Shown here: in pieces, positions 58,844 through 64,000 of the stretch
Position numbering within the stretch: position 1 is the stretch's first letter
How the letters are laid out: each line of letters opens with the position of its first letter
Assembly (NCBI GenBank): GCA_029266495.1
Contig: JAQSWS010000012.1
Span: forward strand, 1-64,000
Origin: Rariglobus sp.
GTDB lineage: Bacteria > Verrucomicrobiota > Verrucomicrobiia > Opitutales > Opitutaceae
Length of the DNA: 64,000 nt
Reading direction: 5' to 3'
Program-made: the position numbers and the translations under genes
The notes under the pieces: generated by a model
What the model was told of the DNA's origin: nothing
Database searches by the model: none
What the model saw: only the letters and a program-made list of their open reading frames with translations

Positions 58844-59818
58844 ATGAAACTCCCCTTCTCGTTAGCCGCCGCCCTGCTGTTGCCCTGCGCACTCCGGGCC
58901 GCCAATCCCATCATCACCGACGTCTTCACCGCCGATCCCGCCGTCATCGTGCACAACGACACGGTGTATCTCTACGTCGGCCAGGACGAGTCGCCCGAGA
59001 AAAATTCCCGCTACGTGATGAATCGCTGGCTGGTCTATTCCTCGACCGACCTCGTCAACTGGACCGCCCATGGTTCCCCGCTCTCCCCCGCCGACTTCAC
59101 CTGGGCCAAAAATGACGCTTGGGCCGGCCACGTCATCGAGAAAGGCGGCAAGTTCTATTGGTATGTCCCCATGAACCACGCCACCATCGGCGGCAAATCC
59201 ATCGGCGTCGCCGTAGCCGACTCGCCCCTCGGCCCGTTCAAAGACGCCCGCGGTTCCGCTCTCGTGACGAACGATATGACCAAGGCCACCAAGATCGGCT
59301 GGGACGACATCGACCCCACCGCCTTCATCGACGATGACGGTCAGGCCTGGCTCTTCTGGGGCAACCAAAAGTGCTACTACGCCAGGCTGAAACCCAACAT
59401 GACCGAGCTCGACGGCCCCATCCAGGTTGTCCCCGACGACCAGGTTAAAAACTTCACCGAGGCCCCGTGGGTTCACAAACGCGGCAACCTTTACTATCTC
59501 TCCTACGCCACCGGCTTCCCCGAGAAAATCGCCTACGCCACCTCCGATAAAATCACCGGCCCCTGGACCCCTCGCGGCCTCCTCTCCGAAGGCGCGTTCA
59601 ACAGCAACACCATCCACCAGGCGATCATCGACTACAAAGGGCAGTCCTACTTCTTCTACCACAACGGAGCTGTCCAGCATCCCAATACCGGCGACAGCCA
59701 CCGCCGCTCCGTCTGCATCGACCACCTCTACTACAACCCCGACGGCACCCTGAAGCGCGTCCTCCAGACCACCGAAGGCGTAAGCCCGCCCCCCGCCCGC
59801 CCGACAGCGCCCCGCTGA
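58844..59818 (+). CDS. family 43 glycoside hydrolase
   Basis: Signal peptide; IITDVFTADPAVIVHNDTVYLYVGQDE; WAKNDAWAGHVIEKGGKFYWYVPMNH; DIDPTAFIDDDGQAWLFWGNQKCYYARL. Confidence 0.94.
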   Translation: MKLPFSLAAALLLPCALRAANPIITDVFTADPAVIVHNDTVYLYVGQDESPEKNSRYVMNRWLVYSSTDLVNWTAHGSPLSPADFTWAKNDAWAGHVIEKGGKFYWYVPMNHATIGGKSIGVAVADSPLGPFKDARGSALVTNDMTKATKIGWDDIDPTAFIDDDGQAWLFWGNQKCYYARLKPNMTELDGPIQVVPDDQVKNFTEAPWVHKRGNLYYLSYATGFPEKIAYATSDKITGPWTPRGLLSEGAFNSNTIHQAIIDYKGQSYFFYHNGAVQHPNTGDSHRRSVCIDHLYYNPDGTLKRVLQTTEGVSPPPARPTAPR

Positions 59819-61343
59819 TGCCCCACCGCCTGGCCCAGCTCATCCTTGCGCTCGGCTGCGTCGTCCTCTGCGTATTCGGTTCTCCCTTACAAGCTGCCGA
59901 ATGGCAGTGGTCCGCCCCCGACGGCGAGGCGCGTGCCTACCTGTGGATTCCACCGGATTGCCTGCGCGTGCGAGGCATCGTCGTCGCCAGCCACAACATG
60001 GTCGAGCAAGGCATCCTCGAACACCCGGCCCTGCGCGGCACACTCGCCCGGCTCGGCTTCGCCGAGCTCTGGGTCGTGCCCTACCTCGACGCCACGTTCG
60101 ATTTCAACCACGGCGCCGGTGAACACTTCGAACGCATCGTCGCCGATCTCGCCGCCCGCTCCGGCTATCACGAACTCCGACACGCCCCCGTCGTGCCCCT
60201 CGGCCACTCGGCGTGCGCGACGTTTCCCTGGAACTTCGCCGCGTGGAACCCCGCCCGAACCCTCGCCCTCATCTCCTATCACGGCGACGCGCCCCGCACC
60301 ACGCTCACCGGCAACGGCAAACCGCGCATTGACTGGGGCGATCGCACCATCGACGGCATCCCCGCCCTCATGGTCATGGGTGAATACGAATGGTGGGAGG
60401 ACCGCCTCACCCCCGCCTTCGCCTTCCAGTCCGCGCATCCGCGCACACCGGTCGCCTTCCTCGCCGACGCCGGACGAGGCCACTTCGACTACGCCGACCG
60501 CACCGTTGCGTTTCTCGCCCGCTTCATCGAAAAAGCCGCCACCCTCCGCCTCCCCGGCGATGCGCCCCTCGATCGTCCCATCGCGCTCAAGCCGGTCGAC
60601 CCACGCAACGGCTGGCGCATCGACCGCTGGCACCCCGGCGCCCCGCCCTCTGCCCCGGCCGCGCCTTACGCCACCTACACCGGCGACCCGCACACCGCCT
60701 TCTGGTGCTTCGATGAAGAAATGGCCCGCACCACCGAGGCCATCTATGCCGGGCAACGTCATAAAAAGCCGCAGCTCCTGAGCGTCACCGATGGACATCA
60801 ACCTGGACCGGTCTGCCCGCCGACAATCCCCTCAGCCACGCCAGCGGCGGCGGCCCCATCACGCTCTCCCGCATTGTCGGCCCCTTCGTCCAGACCAGTC
60901 CCGATACGTTCGAACTCCGCTTCGGCCGCGCCGAATACACAGCCAACCGCCGCAACCACGACCTCTGGTTCGTGGCCGCCCACCCGGGCGACGAGCACCA
61001 CAAGAGCGCCGTGCAACAGGCGATGGTCCGGGTCACCCCCACCCGCGACGGCGCGCCCCAACGCATCACCTTCCCCGAAATCCCCGATCAGCCCGCCGGT
61101 GCAGCCACCCTCCGCCTCGACGCCTCATCCGACGCCGGCCTGCCCGTTTCCTACTACGTCCGTGAAGGTCCCGCCGAGATCGACGGCGCCACGTTGCGTT
61201 TTACCCCGGCCCCACCCCGTGCCCGCTATCCCCTCGAAATCACCGTTGTCGCCTGGCAATTCGGCCGTCCCGCCGAACCGAAGGTCAACACCGCCGCACC
61301 CGTCGAGCGCACGTTCCGCATCCTCGGACCCGCCGCCCGCTGA
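59818..61343 (+). pseudogene. secreted alpha/beta-hydrolase-like protein, frameshifted near ~60795
   Basis: Frame 1 MPHRLAQLILALGCVVLCVFGSPLQAAEWQWSAPDGEARAYLWIPPDCLRVRGIVVASHNM...LLSVTDG continues in another frame as WTSTWTGLPADNPLSHASGGGPITLSRIVGPFVQTSPDTFELRFGRAEYTANRRNHDLWFVAAHPGDEHHKSAVQ...RTFRILGPAAR*. Confidence 0.78.
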
Positions 61344-61345
61344 CA

Positions 61346-63730
61346 CTATGCCCCCTTTCCCTTGCCGTGCGCCCAGGCACGCAGCAATGCGTCGCTGAGA
61401 TCACTCAGCTTGACCGGCTTGCTGACGTAGTCGTCGATGCCTTCGCTCAGAAATCGTTCCCGATCCCCCACCATGGCCGTCGCCGTCATCGCGATAATCC
61501 ACGGCTGCGGCATTCCGGTCCGTGCCCGCAATTTCCGCGTCGCCTCCAGTCCATCCATCACCGGCATGTGTATGTCCATGAAAACGACATCGTAGTTGCG
61601 ACTGGTGAACGCGTCGACCACCTCGCTCCCGTTGCCAGCGACATCGACCCGGTAACCCAGCTTCAACAACATGCGCCGCGCCACGAGCTGATTCACCGAA
61701 TTGTCCTCCGCGACGATGATCGAAATCGGATGATCCCGCGCAATTTCGACTATGGACGGTGGGGGCGCCGCGGACTCAACGCCCAATACCCCGGTCCGAT
61801 CGAATGATTTCAACAGGGCGTCGTGGAGGACGTGGGGCCTTACCGGCTTGTCGATGATTTGAGTGATCCCGAGGCCTTGGGCCGCCGAACGAATGGATTC
61901 CTTTGAGCCGGACGTCAGAAAAATGATCGGGACGTTGCCGGGCGTGTGCTGCGCGCGTAATTTTCCCGCCAGCATCAACCCGTCGCACTCCGGCATATGA
62001 AAATCCAGCAGGCATGCGTCGAAACTTTTTTCCGACAACACAACCCGGAGCGCCTCCGCCGCTCCCTCCGCTTCGCGAACCTTCGCCCCCCAGCCTTCCA
62101 CATAGAGCTGGAGGATTCGCCGGTTGGTCGCGTTGTCATCCACCACGAGTATTCTCCGGCCGGCGACTGATGCTCCGCGCGACGCCGGGATGCTCGTCTC
62201 CCGCGTTTCCCCCGTCGCGACGTTCCCCACCCTTGTCGTGAATCGAAACGTCGAACCCACGCCTTCCTGGCTTTCGACTTCAATGGTTCCTCCCATGATT
62301 TCCACCAGTCGCTTGCTGATCGCCAGGCCCAGGCCCGTCCCTCCGAACCGCCGCGTCGTCGATGAGTCAACCTGGCTGAAGTTCAGGAACAGTCGGTCCT
62401 GCTTGTCCTTTGGAATTCCAATCCCCGTGTCACGCACGCTGAACGCGAGCATGCACGTCGTTGGATCATCGCCCGGTTGGGATAGCAACTTCACCGCCAC
62501 TTCGACTTCGCCACCTGCGGTGAACTTCACCGCATTGCTGCCAAGGTTCGACAGGATCTGGCGGAGGCGGGTCACATCGCCTGTCACCAGATGCGGCACG
62601 TCGCGATCGATTCGATACATCAATTCGATCTTGGCTTCGTGCGCCTCCGCCTTGAAGAGCATGAGCGATTCCTCGACGCAGGATATCAAATCGAATTCCT
62701 GCTGTTCCAGTTCGAGGCTTCCCGATTCGATTTTCGAAAAATCGAGGATGTCGCTGATCAATACCAGCAGGGTCTCGCCAGACCCGCGGATCGTTTCCAC
62801 GTATTCCTGCTGCTCCGGAGACATCGGGGTTTCGAGCAGCAGGCTGGTCATTCCGATCACCCCGTTCATGGGCGTTCGGATTTCATGGCTCATGTTCGCC
62901 AGAAACGCGGAACGGGCGCGCAGCGACTGCTCCGCGATCTCCTTCGCCTCCTCCAGTGCTTTTTCGTCCGCCTTGCGGCCCGTGATGTCAGAAACGATCC
63001 CCAGCATCTTTGCCGGTTTCCCCTCGGCGTTCCGATACACGCGTCCCTTGGACTCGATCCAGTGCAGCGAATCATCCGGCCAGGCAATCCGGCATTGCAT
63101 GCTGAATTCCCCGGTGCTGAACGCCTGCTCGAACGCCTGCTTCACGCGTCCGTAATCCTCGGTCACCACGTGACGCATGAAAATGTCGAAGTCCCACTTG
63201 GGCTGCAGCGAATCGTATCCGAAAATCTGATCGTGCCGAAGCGAACGCATCGAGGTATTGGTGACCAGGTCCAGCTCCCACGCGCCCATCTGCGCGGAAT
63301 CCAGGGCGAGTTCCAGCCGGCGCCGGTTTTCCAGGAGTTCTTCTTCAGCCTGACGATGCTTGATCGCGTAGCGGATTGAGCGATCAAGCATTGCCGGCGT
63401 GATTTGCCCCTTCACCAGATAGTCGGAAGCACCGGCGGCCAGGGCGGTCTGGTCCAGATCCGGCATCTCCGAACCGGTGAGTAAAATGAACGGCAACCTC
63501 GCATTCAACTCCCGGGCTTGACGCAAAAGGTGCACCCCGTCCTCCACGCCAAGGTGGTGGTCCAGGAGACAAACGTCGTAAATGCCACTTAGGATCTCCT
63601 TCAATCCTTCATCGTAACTAGCCGCGCATCGCACCTCATACCGGGCTCCGTAAGCCCCCCTGAATAGATGCTTGGTAAGCTCAAGGTCCTGGGGACTGTC
63701 ATCAACTACAAGCACTCGAAGGTTGGCCAT
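61346..63730 (-). CDS. hybrid sensor kinase: REC-PAS-HisKA-HATPase-REC-REC
   Basis: RVLVVDDSPQDLELTKHLF; FLANMSHEIRTPMNGVIGMTSLLLET; GTGLGLAISKRLVEIMGG; RILVVDDNATNRRILQLY; IIVAEDNSVNQLVARRML. Confidence 0.95.
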   Translation of the reverse strand: MANLRVLVVDDSPQDLELTKHLFRGAYGARYEVRCAASYDEGLKEILSGIYDVCLLDHHLGVEDGVHLLRQARELNARLPFILLTGSEMPDLDQTALAAGASDYLVKGQITPAMLDRSIRYAIKHRQAEEELLENRRRLELALDSAQMGAWELDLVTNTSMRSLRHDQIFGYDSLQPKWDFDIFMRHVVTEDYGRVKQAFEQAFSTGEFSMQCRIAWPDDSLHWIESKGRVYRNAEGKPAKMLGIVSDITGRKADEKALEEAKEIAEQSLRARSAFLANMSHEIRTPMNGVIGMTSLLLETPMSPEQQEYVETIRGSGETLLVLISDILDFSKIESGSLELEQQEFDLISCVEESLMLFKAEAHEAKIELMYRIDRDVPHLVTGDVTRLRQILSNLGSNAVKFTAGGEVEVAVKLLSQPGDDPTTCMLAFSVRDTGIGIPKDKQDRLFLNFSQVDSSTTRRFGGTGLGLAISKRLVEIMGGTIEVESQEGVGSTFRFTTRVGNVATGETRETSIPASRGASVAGRRILVVDDNATNRRILQLYVEGWGAKVREAEGAAEALRVVLSEKSFDACLLDFHMPECDGLMLAGKLRAQHTPGNVPIIFLTSGSKESIRSAAQGLGITQIIDKPVRPHVLHDALLKSFDRTGVLGVESAAPPPSIVEIARDHPISIIVAEDNSVNQLVARRMLLKLGYRVDVAGNGSEVVDAFTSRNYDVVFMDIHMPVMDGLEATRKLRARTGMPQPWIIAMTATAMVGDRERFLSEGIDDYVSKPVKLSDLSDALLRAWAHGKGKGA

Positions 63731-63852
63731 ATACGGAAATGAAGGACGTCAATAAAACGACTGTGGCAACCTGATTGCTGGAGCTGTTGGCGTTGTTTTG
63801 ACGCTCGGACCGGATCGTTTCCGGATCCGCCAACCCCAAAGCGCCCGTCGAA

Positions 63853-63868
63853 GCGTTATCGTTAACGC
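63853..63868. promoter_or_regulatory. putative operator, GCGTTAYNRTTAACGC motif site 5
   Basis: GCGTTA-TCGT-TAACGC; the perfect palindrome extends to AAGCGTTA-TCGT-TAACGCTT (63851-63870), ~120 nt upstream of the hybrid kinase start. Confidence 0.55.
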
Positions 63869-64000
63869 TTACAACACCCTCGGCGGGGCCACGGTCCTCG
63901 CTGATCATCAGCCGTTAACCCGCTTTTGCCGGCGCCCCGCCACCTCTTTACCCGGCCTGCCCTTGCCCTTCGTTGTTCGTCCCCTCGCCACGGCTCCCGT

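Noticed and set aside
55047-58962. Minus ORFs of 596 and 506 aa opposite GH31 and GH27
   Set aside because: Antisense shadows; + strand catalytic motifs are unambiguous.
63902-63920. Additional GTTAAC at gccgttaacccgc as a sixth motif site
   Set aside because: Only the core GTTAAC matches; the flanking half-sites do not fit the GCGTTA-N4-TAACGC pattern.

Overview
GC-rich bacterial chromosome segment. Protein families (Verru_Chthon cassette A-like protein, PEP-CTERM autotransporter-like protein, GH-rich loci with LacI regulators) point to a Verrucomicrobiota/Opitutaceae-like organism. The left ~18 kb is mostly housekeeping: P-II/amt, aspS, gpmI, hemH, hybrid histidine kinase, ruvC, TauE/SafE, recF and an RND efflux pair. 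From ~18 to ~61 kb there is a long co-oriented accessory locus: LacI regulator, Verru_Chthon-A-like pseudopilin, PEP-CTERM beta-strand-repeat protein, two GH51, three alginate-lyase-family proteins with different C-terminal modules (one SLH), a second LacI, GH35, a 2-hydroxyacid dehydrogenase, several GH43 (one a tandem double domain), an Rbs-type sugar ABC transporter, GH31-PA14, GH27 and a secreted hydrolase-like gene. No SusC/D pair was seen, so it looks like an ABC-transporter-dependent arabinogalactan/pectin-side-chain-type utilisation locus. It ends at a REC-PAS-HK-REC-REC kinase. The main non-gene observations are: (i) a recurrent 16-bp palindromic motif, approximately GCGTTAYNRTTAACGC, at five intergenic positions upstream of LacI/VCA, the PEP-CTERM protein, GH35, GH27 and the hybrid kinase, suggesting a shared regulon; (ii) two AT-rich perfect palindromes between the ABC substrate-binding and ATPase genes; (iii) an aspS gene whose conserved C-terminus is replaced by an intrinsic terminator; (iv) gene remnants (GH43, possibly GH97) flanking the tandem GH43 gene; (v) a single frameshift in the last hydrolase gene of the locus. 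No tRNA, rRNA, CRISPR or transposase was recognised.
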